Shown here: piece after piece, positions 28,195 to 41,607 of the stretch | Layout: every line of letters starts with the position of its first letter | How positions within the stretch are numbered: the stretch's first letter is position 1 | Assembly: GCF_003086295.3 (NCBI RefSeq) | Contig: NC_092043.1 | Coordinates: forward strand, 47,024,598-47,088,597 | Direction: 5' to 3' | From: Arachis hypogaea | Lineage: Eukaryota; Streptophyta; Magnoliopsida; Fabales; Fabaceae | Length of the DNA stretch: 64,000 nucleotides | Position numbers and translations under genes: made by a program | Notes under the pieces: generated by a model | Databases searched by the model: none | What the model saw: only the letters and a program-made list of their open reading frames with translations | Told to the model about the DNA's origin: nothing

Positions 28195-30429
28195 GAGCTA
28201 GCAACATTGCTTGCTGGGGACATTAATGTGTCACATTTTATGTGTATATATAATTTGGCAATGTGTTAATTATATATATTCATTCTTATTTGAGTATTGA
28301 GTTAGCCTGTTATATATGTTTTTTCAATTATGTTAAGCATATATAAAAATTATCTATCAATTAATTATTGTGTATAAAAATATATATTTAATATTTTATA
28401 AAATTTTAGTATGTAATAACTACTGTAAATAAGTTTTATTATTAGTCTATTATAAGCTTAATTATTTTATTATAATAGATTTAATTATCAGTAGCGTTAG
28501 AGAGTCCGTATATTTTTTATTTTTAGTCATTTAATTAATTATTATTTATATTTTTGTACATCAATCTAAAAAAAGTTCAATATATTTGATCGTATGTGAT
28601 TACACACTCTTTTTTTTGTTAGTTAAATGCTGGCTAAATTTTAATCAAAGTGTTAATTTTTTAAACTTTTTTAAATTTTTTCTTTAATTATTTTGATGAC
28701 TAATTATTTAGTTAAAAATATATAAATTAATAATTTTAAATATATAATGTCTAATTTCGTAATTAATTTTTAGTGCATATGTAATATTTTTATTTTTTTA
28801 TTATTAGATAAGTTTAAATTTATTATAGGAGAATTTTACATTAACCTCAAATGATAAATAAAATGTGTGAAAAATCGATAGCCAAAAATAAAATTATACA
28901 GGATATATTTCTATGTTTCAACAAGGCAGATAGGTATTAATTTGAAACTGTGTTTTATATTTTAAGAAGGGACTAATTTATTTTAGAGTATATTTTTTAA
29001 AGATTTAATTATTTTATAATAAAATTAGATTAAAAAGGATAAAAATATCAATTTGTCTAATGAGAATAATTTTTAAAATTTATAAAAAAATCATAATATT
29101 TTATCTAAAAGTCTCTGATACATCGAAAAGATTTTGAGAGGAATCAAGTAAGATAATATAAAATGAAAAAATATTACATTTAATTCAAAATCTTAAAGTA
29201 ATAAATTAATGGGTCTCTTATCTAATAAACTCCTATTTTTTTTTTTTTTTAATATAGAACTAATTTCATACACCTTATACTTGCAATATTAACAAATTAT
29301 ATAGGAAATAAAATGCGGATAAATTAAATGAAAACATAATGCAAAGATTTCTCTTTTCCAAGTAGACATATCCTTTACCAAAGTTCTACTTCAAAGTTAC
29401 AACAAAAATCTTCATAACATTGTGGACTTCCTCGAAATTAAAGTGCTAGAAGATTCTATAGAAACTTAATTAGGCATCTCCCTTGTAATAGAATACACCT
29501 TTCTTGAAATCTAAGGGGAGAATTTATTCAACAACTTGAGTTTTCCATATACACATCCATATATCTCTTACTTGTGAATTAAGACAAAACGTGTATCTGA
29601 TTCTTTCTCTATACATATAAATATAAATGTACCTATCTAAATTAAACCATGTAGCTTCATCAACATTTCCCCAACATTAGCCTTATCTTCATTCTGTAAG
29701 TACTCTAAGTACAAAAATTTTCCTTTTCCATTATCACCACCCATCGTTGATTCTAATTAATTATCTTATCGATAATATTAGGAAAACAAAAAAAAAATCA
29801 ATTCAATAAATAGCTCAAATTTATTTTATTTAATATTTATTTATTGTAAGATGCATTAAATAAAGTCAAAAATAATAAATTTTAACAATTTTTGGATAAA
29901 AATGTTTGTTTGCTAAAAGTTTTCACTATCTTATTCATACAGCCAACTCTTACCTAATAGAGAAATTCATAGGAATAGTTGTTAATATTGTTTAGTAAAG
30001 TTTTACTTTATCTTTTACATTATAAACATGGATTATTTTGTTTTGTTTTTTTTTTTTTACCTTTTAAAATGTTCAATTTAGTGGCAAAATTATATGCTAG
30101 GATTTAATTTAATTACTTTTCAAGATTATAGTGAGGAACTAAAAAAATAAATCACAAAATGTAATCTCAAAACTAATTAAATTAAATGATACTTATAATC
30201 TGAAAAATGAAATTGGACATCTACTGGCATGTGCAGCCAACTTTACCAAAAAGAAGAATAATGCAGGACAAGTTGTTATTGTTGTCAAATTATCATCACA
30301 TGTCATTAATTGATTCCAGTTATTTCATAGTATTATGCTGAGAAAACTCAATACATCTTTGAATCTTTTTATTCATATTCCTCATGTTTTCTTTTTTTTT
30401 TTTAAACAGCAAAAGCGTGGTAAAAAAAA
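28195..30429. other. Spacer between the tandem PLD genes
   Basis: Holds the 3'UTR of the first copy and the promoter of the second. A TATA-like tacatataaatataaatg lies near 29615-29630. A T-rich tract ending aaacag at 30387-30410 looks like a 3' splice site, so the second copy may have a leader intron from about 29700 to 30410. No other gene is visible. Confidence 0.4.
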
Positions 30430-33400
30430 ATGGTGCATTTGCTGCATGGGAAGCTAGATGTGAGTATATATGAGATTGACAACCTGCAAAATCCTAAGGT
30501 GACTCAATTTGTTTCCTTTTTTCTTTCTTTTACTTCTAATCTTAAATCATTCTAATTAGAGATTTTTTTTTCTTTTCTTCTTCGGATATTTAAATTGATA
30601 AACAATGAATTCTTTAGAATGTATTTGTATATTATGTATAAATTCATGTGTTGTTTTTTAAATATTTTTAATGTATATTTTGTATTTTAACATATATTAT
30701 ACACGATAATTGATTCAATGACTAATTTTTTATATATACATGTGATCTTAAGTAATGTTACATATATAAAAAATTTGACTTATTTCATATTTGATTTCAA
30801 TTAGGCCGTTTAGGAATCATAAGTTTTTCTTGTAAAGGAGCATGTTTCTATGATAATTATTACAATGCTTTTCAAAATATAATAATTAATTACCACTAGA
30901 CACAAGATTTAATTTCCATTCTATAGAAAGTAATTGACATTTCTGAATTCTTCTTATTGTTCTGTTTCTGTTTATTCATGCTTCTAAAAATTTTGGAACC
31001 AAGGGCATAAGTGCAAACCTGGGGAAGAAATGTCTTACCCAACTCAGGAACATTTTTCTGTGCCAATGTCAACCAGAGGTATCTTAACATTATTCACTTG
31101 TATATCTCTTTTCGTTCAAGATATTTGATATTTCATTTTCATTTGTATGATTTATATATTTAAAAATGAGTATTTATTGACATTCCACCTAATTTAAAGG
31201 TAAAAAATGAGAATTTGGATGTTAAAATTGGATTTACCAAAAATTTAACGACGATAAAATTAATGTTGACATGACGTTTAAAATGTTTACTACAAGAAAA
31301 TTTAATTTTACCGACGGCCTTATCGATGGTGATTAGTGAAGGCGTCGGTAACGATTGGTAAAAGTGTCTGCTAAATTGATGACGGTCCGAACCGTTGGTA
31401 ATATTAAAATAATTATAGTAACAATATAAACCGTCGGTAATAACAGTATTATAAAAAAAATAATTTAATTTATATGATAAAAATACTAGATAAACATAAG
31501 TCTTCTAGCTCATATTTATACACATAATAAATATGTTTGTGAATCTACTTTTATTTTTATTTTCCAAGCAACACAGTTCATTTTCTTCATTCATGTGCAT
31601 TAGAATTCACCTTCAAAAGTTCTTGTTCTCAACATGTAAATACATTATCATGCAGGTTCTTCCATTGGGCCTATATGCAACAGTTGATTTAGATAAGGCA
31701 AGGGTTGGGAGAACAAGAATGATAGATGATCAACCAACAAATCCACATTGGAATGAGAAGTTTCACATATATTGTGCACACTTGATCTCACACATTATAT
31801 TCACTGTCAAACAAGATAACCCTATTGGGGCAACCCTAATTGGAAGAGCTTATGTCCCAGTTGAACAACTCATTAATGGCAACATTGTTGATACTTGGGC
31901 TGAAATACTTGATGAACAGCATCATCCTATACAAGGTTATACATCACACATACTTAGTCTTTGATTTAATTTGTTCTTGGTTTTTTAAAAATTGAATTCT
32001 GTTAGGATTTGGGTAAACCAACAAAAATGCACCCGAATTTTGTTATCGACAAAAATGCTCTCAGATAATTTTAAAACGCGATAAAAATGTTCTCAGATAA
32101 TTTTCGCTAAGTATATATATATATTTTTTTGTTTTTTTTGTCAACAACTAATAATACTTTTAAAAGATGAAAAAAATTATAGAGATCAAAATTTTATCTG
32201 GTTTTTTGTGTGTATTTTTTAAATAATGATCTAAATATTTCTATGAAATTTTGGATCTAATACATAAATAGTTTATCAAATACAAAAGTCGTTTGTCATT
32301 TATTCTTTTTGGGCATTTTTGTTGCGTTTTTAAAATTTTTGAGGGCATTTTTATCGATAACAAAATTCGAGTGTGTTTTTGTCGGCGATAAAATTATTTG
32401 AGTGCATTTTTTATAGTTTACCCATTAGGATTTATTTCAAAATTAAGGTTGTTTCTGACTTGCTTTTTCAATTAGTGCTATCAAATTTAAATTATATCTG
32501 TGATTACAATATGTCTTTATCATTAGGCCAACACTTTAATGCAACTTTTAAAGATTGTTTTAATAAAAAACATAAAATTTTTACTTTTCCAATAATTGAT
32601 TTTGGAAGACTATATTTAATTCTGACATGAGGCACAGAGGCAGAATTTAAACCAAAGAGTTTGGTTCTTTTGGCACTTGCCTCCTTCTATTCTCTTTTAC
32701 CTGTAATCATGAAATTTTGGTACATCTTTGAATTGTTACTATATATTAATGTAAATTATATTCAAATGCAGAGATATAGTAGTTGAAATGAAGTTATTTT
32801 GTTATAACAGAACATTCTTATATATTCTATAACATAAATGTTAGTTAATACAATTAATGAACTAAGTCATTCCTTCAACAAATGCAAATGCAAATGCAGG
32901 TGGGTCTAAAATCCATGTTAGAATTCAATACTTTGATGTCAAGAATGATTCAAATTGGTGTCAAGGACTAAAGAGTCCACAGTTTCAAGGAGTTCCACAC
33001 ACCTTCTTCAACCAAAAATCTGGCTGCAAAGTTACTCTCTACCAAGATGCACACGTCCAGGACAATTTTTCGCGGCCGATGGCGCCATCCGAAAGAAAAT
33101 TCTATGAGCCTGCAAGATGCTGGAAAGATATCTACAATGCAATAATTGATGCTAAGCATTTCATTTACATAACTGGTTGGTCTGTTTACACTGAGATAAG
33201 TTTGGTTAGGGATCAAAACCAAAGGAATTCAAGTATCAAACTTGGTGAGCTTCTTAAAAAGAAAGCAAATGAAGGTGTCAAGGTTCTAATGCTTGTTTGG
33301 GATGATAGAACTTCTGTTCCGGATTTCAAGAAAGATGGTTTGATGGCAACACATGATCAAGAAACAGAACAGTACTTTAAGGACACAGATGTTCATTGCA

Positions 33401-35473
33401 TCTTGTGTCCGAGGAATCCGGACGATGGAAGAAGCATTGTTCAAGGTTTTGAGATTTCAACAATGTTCACTCATCATCAGAAGAGTGTGATTCTTGATGG
33501 CCAAGTTGAGGGAGAATGGAAGAAGCGAAGCGTAGTGAGTTTCATTGGTGGAATTGATCTATGTGATGGAAGATATGATACTCAGGAACATCCTTTGTTT
33601 TCCACTTTGAACAATGTCCACCATGATGATTTCCATCAGCCGAATTTCCCCGGCGCTTCCATAAAGAAAGGCGGTCCGAGAGAGCCGTGGCATGACATTC
33701 ATTGCAAGCTAGAAGGGCCGGTAGCATGGGATGTTATGCAGAATTTTCAGCAGAGGTGGGAGAAGCAAGTTGGGAAGATTCTCCTATTCTCTTCTAGCAT
33801 GCTAGATGATTTTCTTGTGCCTCAAGCAACCTCGGCGAAGTTCAATGATGAAGAGGGTTGGAATGTTCAAGTGTTTAGGTCTATTGATGGTGGTGCTGCT
33901 TCAGGATTCCCTGAAGATCCAGAGGAAGCTTCTGAAAGAGGACTTGTTAGTGGAAAAGATAACATCATTGATAGAAGCATTCAAGATGCATACATCAACG
34001 CGATTCGTCGAGCGAAGAATTTCATCTACATTGAGAATCAGTACTTTCTAGGGAGTTCATATGGTTGGAAATCATCTGACATAAAAGTTGAGGATATTAA
34101 TGCTTTGCATCTTATACCAAAAGAACTTTCTTTGAAGATTGTTAGCAAGATTGAAGCAGGGGAGAGATTTTCAGTCTATGTTGTGATTCCAATGTGGCCG
34201 GAAGGAGTGCCGGAGAGTGGCTCGGTTCAAGCAATATTGGATTGGCAGAGGAGGACAATGGAGATGATGTATGCTGATATTGCTGAAGCCATTAGAAGGA
34301 AGAGAATTAAAGCACATCCTAGGGACTACTTGACATTCTTCTGCCTTGGAAACCGCGAGGCGAGGCGAGCCGGGGAGTATTCGCCGGCTGAGGCACCTGA
34401 GCCTGGCAGTGATTATAGTAGAGCACAAAAGGCCAGGAGATTCATGATCTATGTTCATGCCAAGATGATGATTGGTAAGACATTCAAAAATCTCTTTTTA
34501 TTTGTTTTCAATAGAGAGATGAATAATGTTAATTTAGTATCAAAAATCTCTTTTTATTTGTGTCAACTCTTTTATAATACTGGAGCGTAAACATTTGTTT
34601 GTGGTGATCTAACAATATTGAATTGAGTATATTCTTCTATATTAGAATTGAGATTAAGTAGGTTTAAAAGTTAAAAAAGTCTCATATTTATAAATTATCT
34701 AAAAATCTTATTCTTAAGCGATGTGAGACTCGCAATAATATAACCAGAAATTAAATATTTGAATATTTAATATTATTTTTTAAAAGTAGGAGTATTAGTA
34801 CACAAAATTTAGATGTTTATAGAAAATAAATACAATCTAAGTATAGAAACTAAGAATTAAGATTTTGAAGTAAAAATCACATCAAAATCTAAGAACAATA
34901 AAATTATTGTCCATATAGTGTATGAAGATTTAGGGTACAAAAATCATTTCTATTCTCCCATAGTTATATCCTTGTTTTTGAGATAATGATGAAGATTTAT
35001 TCTTGCAACTTTTGCATGATGCAGTTGATGATGAATACATAATCATTGGTTCAGCAAACATAAACCAAAGATCAATGGATGGTGCAAGAGACAGTGAAAT
35101 TGCAATGGGTGCATTCCAACCATACCACTTAGCATCAAATAATAAGCAACCAAAGGGTCAAATCTATGGTTTCAGGCTTTCATTATGGCATGAACATCTT
35201 GGTGACACAAAAGACAAAAGAATCTTATTAGACAATCCAGAGAGTTTGGAATGCATCAAGCTTGTGAACAATCTTGCTGACACAAATTGGGACATATATT
35301 CAAAGGAGAATTTTGATGAGAAAAGACCCTTTCACCATCTCATGAAGTACCCTATTGAGGTATCCAACAATGGAACCATAACAACACTTCAAGGGTTTGA
35401 ACATTTTCCTGATACCAATGCTAAGATTCTTGGTACCAAATCAGATTACCTTCCACCAATTCTCACCACCTAA
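30430..35473 (+). CDS. PLDALPHA3-like: Phospholipase D alpha, PLDalpha3-like, second tandem copy
   Basis: Same enzyme family as the gene ending 2.2 kb upstream, on the same strand. Coding exons: 30430-30498, 31004-31078, 31656-31935, 32900-34474, 35025-35473. All are GT/AG and in phase, total 2448 bp, 815 aa. The C2 start is [28 protein letters not shown] (about 334-341) and HAKMMIVD (about 661-668) are the two HKD motifs, both complete. It ends [11 protein letters not shown]. Compared with copy one it has an extra intron after HPIQG (31936-32899) and lacks the intron that splits copy one at GQR/FVVYVV. The two share most of the catalytic region almost word for word but diverge in the exon-2 linker. 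Introns 2 and 3 carry transposon insertions. Both copies look functional. Confidence 0.93.
31288..31455 (+). mobile_element. CACTA-type terminus with subterminal repeats in PLD intron 2
   Basis: tactacaagaaaa at about 31288-31300 matches the CACTACAAGAAAA end of plant CACTA elements apart from the first base. It is followed by several accgacgg, gtcggtaa and accgtcggtaa units in both orientations, as expected of subterminal repeats. No matching opposite end is visible nearby, so this looks like a truncated element. Confidence 0.6.
32010..32424. mobile_element. MULE-type MITE in PLD intron 3
   Basis: Ends are TGGGTAAACCAACAAAAATG and the complementary ...TTTACCCA, with the inverted similarity continuing through tgcac-cgaattttgttatcg. 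The copy of ttaggatt before the element (32002-32009) is repeated after it (32425-32432), an 8-9-bp TSD. 415 bp, non-coding. It lies inside the intron present only in this PLD copy. Confidence 0.75.
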
Positions 35474-35924
35474 CTAGCTAGTACTAGTGTCATTACTTAT
35501 TTTTCTTTAATTAACTAATTATACCATGGTGTGATTATGTTTAGAAAGTTAAACAATGCAATTAATTACTTGTGTATCTATGTATATACATGATTGATGA
35601 TTGATTATTTGATTTATTGTTGTATATTATTTGATTTATTGTTATATCTTTGCAATGTGTTGTGTTGAAACTTGTATATAAGAATCTCTCACTATATTTT
35701 TACCAAATGGAAGTAGAAGTTAATTTCTATTTCGACTTTTAAAATAAAAATTAAGAGTTAAAGTTAAGTGGTAAATCATATTAGAATTATTTAAGAATGA
35801 TAAAGTGAATATTTAACATAATAAAAAAAATTTGGTGTACAATTTGTTTTTTTTTTTAAGTTTTTTCATCTTGTGTGTATGACTTTCTTACGCTCCATAA
35901 TTTTTAAATATAAAATAGGCTCTA
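35474..35924. other. 3' flank of the second PLD gene
   Basis: Likely 3'UTR and terminator. A 22-bp unit (ttatttgatttattgttgta) is tandemly duplicated at about 35604-35648. No gene. Confidence 0.5.
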
Positions 35925-36705
35925 TTTGATTGATGTATAGGATGAAACATAAATACAAAAACACAGACATTCAAAATATAGACATAAAATATTTGTCTAT
36001 GTATTAAAGTATTATGTTTGGCAAAAATAATAAACAAAACACACAAATATTTAAAAAAAGACTGAATTACCCTTCATGCAACCACAAATTTTACCGGTTT
36101 TACTACTATCACTGCACATCCATCACCCCAAATTGCATGTTATTACTATTGATTTTTTATTTCTTCCAATATTTTTTATTTCTTTTAATATCATCTCAAA
36201 TTATCATTCAAATATTAAATATACAATTTTTCTTGAAAAAAATATAGAAAATCAAAGTTCAGAATTTATAAAAAATTAATCAAAATTCAAATAAATAAAA
36301 ATTAAATGTACAATTTTTTTTAAGAAGAAAACACGAAAGCAAATTTGGTTGTAGAATCTAAAAAGAGACGATGAAAAAGAAAGATTTTGGGAGATAAGAG
36401 CATATATTTTGAAATTTTAAAAATTGAATAAGGGTAAAAGAATAAAAAATTAGTATCTCATAAATTGTATCTCGGTGTTTCATCAAATTAGAGGTACACA
36501 AATTTGGTGTCTCCATGTCCTTCCGTGTCTTTTGAAAATCTGTATCTCTCTAAACCAAACAGTAGACATGTGTCACCCTGTCCATCTTTGTTCTCTCGTG
36601 TCCTTTAAAAATCTGTATCTCACCAAACCAAACAACAGACATATGTCATCATATCCATGTCTCATTGAGATATAGACATCAACCAAACGCTACTATAGCT
36701 CTCTC
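35925..36705. mobile_element. MITE-like element with imperfect TIRs
   Basis: The left end reads ggctctatttgattgatgta; the right end (reverse complement) reads tagcgtttggttgatgtcta. The interior has gtgtct- and gacatg-rich segments in opposite orientation at the two sides. Non-coding; the small frames at 36014-36675 have no similarity. End positions are accurate to a few bases only, and no TSD is assigned. Confidence 0.5.
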
Positions 36706-37445
36706 ATAATAAATTATTTACAGAAAAAAATTAACAAAATTTATTATTTTTGTTCAGTATTTTTAATCATAAGCTCCAGTCATTTAGTTAGTAATTTAAC
36801 AAAAAGTTAACCTTTTTAAACATTATTGATTAATTATTGACTAAAAATAATAAATTTTATTACACTTTTTACATTTTTTATTGTTTATTTATTTATTTAT
36901 GCATTCTTCTATACTTTGAATTTTGAAGGAGTTTTTTATTTTTCATTTTTATTTTTTTTATCTTGACTAATAGATGATATATCATAGTCAAGTAGTTCTC
37001 TCAGCCTACTCAGCTAAAGATAAGTCTTAAATCTTAATGAATAGTTTGTTCCAGCAATGCTTTATGAAAATGACAATGAACTTCATATTTGAGGGGAAAA
37101 AAGAAGAAAAATAAAATAAAATAAAACTTCAGAAAATGAAATTTTTAATAGTAATCTCAATCTGCCTTCCAAATAATAATATACTAGTAACTAATTTCAA
37201 GTTTCAATTCAAGTAGTACATGCTTCATTTTGTTTATCCATTTAATTAATTAAAAAAAAAGACAAACAAAAAAGAATTTAAAAAAAAAAAGAAAAAGAAA
37301 AAAGGTTATTGGGGTTCTGAATCCAACTTTAATTTCCAACCTTGGGGCACTAAACTTGATTGATCTTATCCAATATTTGTTAACCAAAGAGGATCAAAAA
37401 TCTTTTGGCTGTTGAGAAAAATGAAAACAAGGCCAAAGGCCAAAC
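36706..37445. other. Intergenic upstream of the DUF4050 gene
   Basis: AT-rich with A-rich runs at 37250-37300. No gene or element recognised. Confidence 0.5.
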
Positions 37446-37458
37446 CTTTATATAAAAC
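37446..37458 (+). promoter_or_regulatory. Candidate TATA box of the DUF4050 gene
   Basis: ctttatataaaac, followed within about 35-60 bases by leader-like sequence, a CT-rich run (37628-37655) and a good donor at 37734. It is the best TATA-like site upstream of the coding exon. Confidence 0.45.
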
Positions 37459-37479
37459 AATTTGGGGAAAGAAGAACAA

Positions 37480-38816
37480 CAGTGTAAGTTCTTACCCAAA
37501 AAAAGAAACAATTTTCGCATTTATTTGTTGAATTTTTATTTTATTTTATTTTATAAACGGTGTTGAATTTTTTGCATGCAGGGTGCTAAATTTTGTTTCT
37601 CCATATTAGGGTTTTAGGATCTTAGGTGACAGATCTCTCTGTCTCTCTCTTTCTGTTTTTGCATTTGGATTTTGTAAATGCAACTCTGTAGATATCTTCC
37701 ATCGTGGCTTTGTGAATTTCTGGCGTGTATGGGGTGAGTTCTCTGTTTCTCTTTCATCCTTTCTTTGTTTCTTTTGTGGCAGAGAAAAACAAGAAAGAGA
37801 TTGAGTTTTTGTCATTTTATCAGTTTTGGCTATGTTTCTACCCGATTTGACTAAATCATAAATGAAACCCACTTCAATGGAGAAACTAAAAAAAAAAAAA
37901 GATTTAATTTTAGTTTGTATCAGTTCAGAAATTGTGTTTTGTTAGATCTAGAATTCTCTTATCTTAGAGGGATATAATGGAACTAATTATGTGCTGTTTT
38001 TGTAGTTCTTGATTTTCAGGAGACTAAAAATTTCATGTCCTTGTGTTGCTTTGCAAATTCTATGCTTTCTTGGATAGTTTAGACTGTAGAACATTCTGGA
38101 TAGTATTTCAGGGAAATATTTGCTTGTACTTGCTTGCATGCTAAGCAAGCATCAGATCTGATAAATCTGGAAGTTACCTGTTTGAGTGATGGATGGTTTA
38201 AAATTGCGATTGCGCAACGATTCAGAAAGTTGCAGGAAAATGCATACATAAAGGCCTCAATCCCTGCTTTGATGCCAATTCAGTGGCACTGCAACAACAG
38301 TATTGTGATCACAATTGCCTTTTGGGGTTTGATAAAGTAGGAAAAGAGAATAGTAAACATGCTATATTTAAGCATCTCTTGGGGGTTTGATCTGAAAATA
38401 GAAAAAAAGAAGAAAAAAAAACTGAAATTGGCAACATCTTTTATATTGCAATGTAGAAAGACAAAAGTTATAAGAAGTTTGTATCTCTGCAGCATGCTAA
38501 TTGACCTGAGAAACTCTGCGAAAAAAAAATTTAGAATTTCAAAGTAACAAATTTCTGAATATCCAGAAAGTAGGTATTACATCTCTCGGTTTTATTTTCA
38601 CTTTATTTTAAATTATGGTAAATGTGTAAGATCTAATGTCAGAATTTATTTTGCAATTGGAATTATGATTTGGGCCTGCAATTCTTAATCATCAACACCT
38701 TTTTCTTCTTTTGTTCAAATTAGTAGACAATATATAGTTCGTCATTGGTGTTAATCACACTTGTGGATGTATGTCTTTTGTAACAGAACAGAGGTTGCCT
38801 TGGACACTTCACAAAA
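37480..38816 (+). other. Probable non-coding leader exon and 5'UTR intron of the DUF4050 gene
   Basis: A leader exon probably runs from about 37480 to 37733 and ends at ggg|gtgagtt. A 1.05-kb intron would then end at taacag (38786), leaving about 30 bases of leader before the ATG at 38817. Frames inside the intron (38134-38340 and others) have no support. Transcript evidence would be needed to fix the ends. Confidence 0.45.
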
Positions 38817-40817
38817 ATGCCAGCAATTCTTTTGGTGGACGAGGCATCCATAGGACTAATACCTCATGACCAAGCTGCAAGGAAAGACAGCAGATCAGAA
38901 GATTTCTGGAGCAGCAGCACTATTGACATCGAATATGCACTTCGGTCCCAGAGGAGTGCCGCATCAATTGGCATATCCTTTGATCCTCAAAACAGTGCTG
39001 CCCTTGCAAACGATCATCCTGAATTTGTCAATCATGGTATGTTTACTAACATAGTAACATGTGCCTATATATCAAGCATAAGGTCGTTGTTGCTAATCTA
39101 AGTTCTTGGATAGAGGGGGTGTGTGTGAATTGTATGGGTTAAGATGATGAAGTCACTCTACCCTTTCCCCTTGCTATGGTATTCATAGGAAGTGACAGTG
39201 TTATTAGTTATTAACGTCGAGCAGATCTTATGAGTTATGACACTGAAGAGAGTATACCTTATGATGTACATCTGGACTAAGGTAAACAGGAGACTAGATG
39301 GACTAGTAGCCTTTTTCTCTGCTACTGAAAACAATCTTGTTCAAATCATAATTCAGTTGAACTTTTTTACATATTTTGCCAAGTGCAAAGTTTCTTCATA
39401 TTTTCATGTAACTTTTAGATCAAACCCCTCTACTTTCGAGGGACTGTTAAAGTATTGTCACTATCATCGACAGAAAACTTGAGCTTGTTCCCAGTAACTT
39501 GTTCCGAGACAAAGTAATGTAAGAAAGATAGTAGGTTTTTTGCTGGGTATTTGATAAAATAGGATCATCCAATTTTTATAAAACCTGTCACTAAAATAGA
39601 TACCTTTTTATTGCCTCTCCGCACTTCAATGTTTCCTTTAATTTCGCTTATTCACGAGAATAACATCATGTGAAGATGTAATTTCTACTTACGGAATTAG
39701 TTTTGAATTTCCCTTTTTTTTTTCCATTTTATAGGATGTTGTATCACTTTATTTTATTTGTTTTGCATTTTCCTGCAGATCTATGAAACTGGTTATCTTG
39801 ACAATATTAAAGTTTGGTGGATGCAGGTCTTCTTCTCTGGAACCAGATGAGGCGACATTGGGTTGGAAATCTAAGGCAGCAAAGGCGGAAACAAGTTGGA
39901 GAACCCAGATTAAGGTAAATATAAAAATTAACCCTTTTGAAGGAAAGCTCAAGTGCTTAGGCTACAAAATGAATGTGTTCGGATCTGGTATCCCATTAGT
40001 TAGATAAGGAAGCTAGGACTATATAATAGAAGAAGCATATATCATATTCCCCTATGCAAGAAGCTGATAATATGACTGCATAAATTCTGTTCCAGACATG
40101 TGCAGCCTCTGCTTGTTTCTCTCCTTTTCCACCACAATATGTTGCAAAAATCAAAGAGACCTTCCTCCGTTTCTTTTTCTTAAATTTTATTGAAGGGTGG
40201 GGATTTTGTTTTTGTTACAATAACAATCCTTTGTATAAGTAAAAAGATAAATTAATAGAAACAAAACAAAATGCATGGATGATTGGCTACAACAGCATTG
40301 GTGAAGAGGCCTGAAAGTTTGAATTTGTGATTGGTCGTTCGTAGCTATAGAATTCGAATTGAAGTTATTTCGGTTGTATTTTTTAGGATGTTTTGATTAT
40401 GCTTTAACTCTTAGAGTTCATGTTTCACAGTTGGAATGCAACCTATGAGAATCTCCTTGGAACCGACAAGCCTTTCCCCCAACGAATTCCCTTGGGAGTA
40501 AGTTCTTGCATACTAGGTTCATTAAATTTTGTGTATTTTTACATTTAGACTAAACTTACTCTAGAAAAAATAATGCGACATTATTTTGGTTCTAGAAGAT
40601 TTATAACGGCAATTTAGTCTCTGAAATTAAATGTGACGTCAAATAAGCCCATGAAAAGAAAGGACGAAATAGATGTCTCATGTAGTTTTCAAAAACTAAA
40701 TGTCACAAATCTTTTAGGGAATGCATTACTTTCCCCTAACTGTTACAGCATTATACTTGGCAGGAAATGGTTGACTTTCTAACTGATATATGGGAGCTAG
40801 AGGGTCTATATGACTGA
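38817..40817 (+). CDS. DUF4050 family protein of unknown function
   Basis: Four coding exons: 38817-39036, 39827-39914, 40431-40497, 40764-40817. Every junction is GT/AG and in phase, total 429 bp, 142 aa. It starts MPAILLVDEASIGLIPHDQA. The middle has LLLWNQMRRHWVGN across exon 2, then WNATYENLLGTDKPFPQRIP in exon 3, and the C-terminus is EMVDFLTDIWELEGLYD. These are the hallmark motifs of the small plant proteins carrying DUF4050; length and motif order agree. No signal peptide or membrane segment is seen. The C-terminal exon is only 18 codons. I know of no established role. Arabidopsis relatives sit beside PLDalpha3 and beside SHN1 (from memory), so linkage to SHINE and PLD genes is expected here. 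Confidence 0.88.
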
Positions 40818-41599
40818 GCAGGGAAAATATGTTCCTTTGTTGTTATCAATAGTAGCAGTATTCTGCTAATAGTTTGCAAGATAAAGGTGATTAGGTAGAA
40901 TTTGTTCATATAATCATTCTGTATAATTGTATAAATTTGTGGTGTTTCTCTTTCTATGTCAGATCACATTATTTGTATAAATTTTTTAGCTTAGAGAACT
41001 ATTTTTGAAACACTAGCTTAATATGTCTAACCATGAGATGTCTTGTTTTGGAATCAAATTGCTCATGTATATGCACATTGCACAACCATATACATCACAT
41101 TCACAAATAGAGCTTGAAATTGATACACAAATCACACAATTAGATTAAGGATCGTATAGCAAACTCAATTTAGATCGAATAATAATTCGTCTTAAGCTGC
41201 ATCTACAAGTAATCATCGAGGTAAATTCAGATACAAAGGGAAATTTAATTTAATTACGACGGTATTATTGAAAGATACAAAGTTCGACTTGTAGCATAAA
41301 GATGCACTCAAATAGTGAAATAGTAGTGAAATATAACTATTTTCAGTCCTGTAGTTAAAATGATAATTTTGGAGACCTTTATTCTCTATCACTTAAATGT
41401 TAATACTATTTTTTTGCACGGTGAGTTATTAGAAGAGGTGAGTAGACAATAGAATATTATACTAAGTTTGTTTTTGAAGAAATACAAATATTCTAAATCC
41501 AGTTATGATCAAATTAAAGATGTCATTCCCATAACTAGCACCTGAACAAGAACAAAGGAGAGATGAAGGAACAATAAGGGGATAGGAGAATATAAGAAC
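40818..41599. other. 3' flank and intergenic
   Basis: Presumed 3'UTR of the DUF4050 gene followed by AT-rich spacer. No further gene or element recognised. Confidence 0.5.
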
Positions 41600-41607
41600 A
41601 TATACTC

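Noticed and set aside
31533..31655. Methionine at 31533 as the start of the second PLD
   Set aside because: Codons before LGLYATV are intron sequence. A tgcag acceptor at 31655 joins to exon 2.
38134..38547. Small frames before the DUF4050 ATG
   Set aside because: They lie in the likely leader intron and have no similarity.
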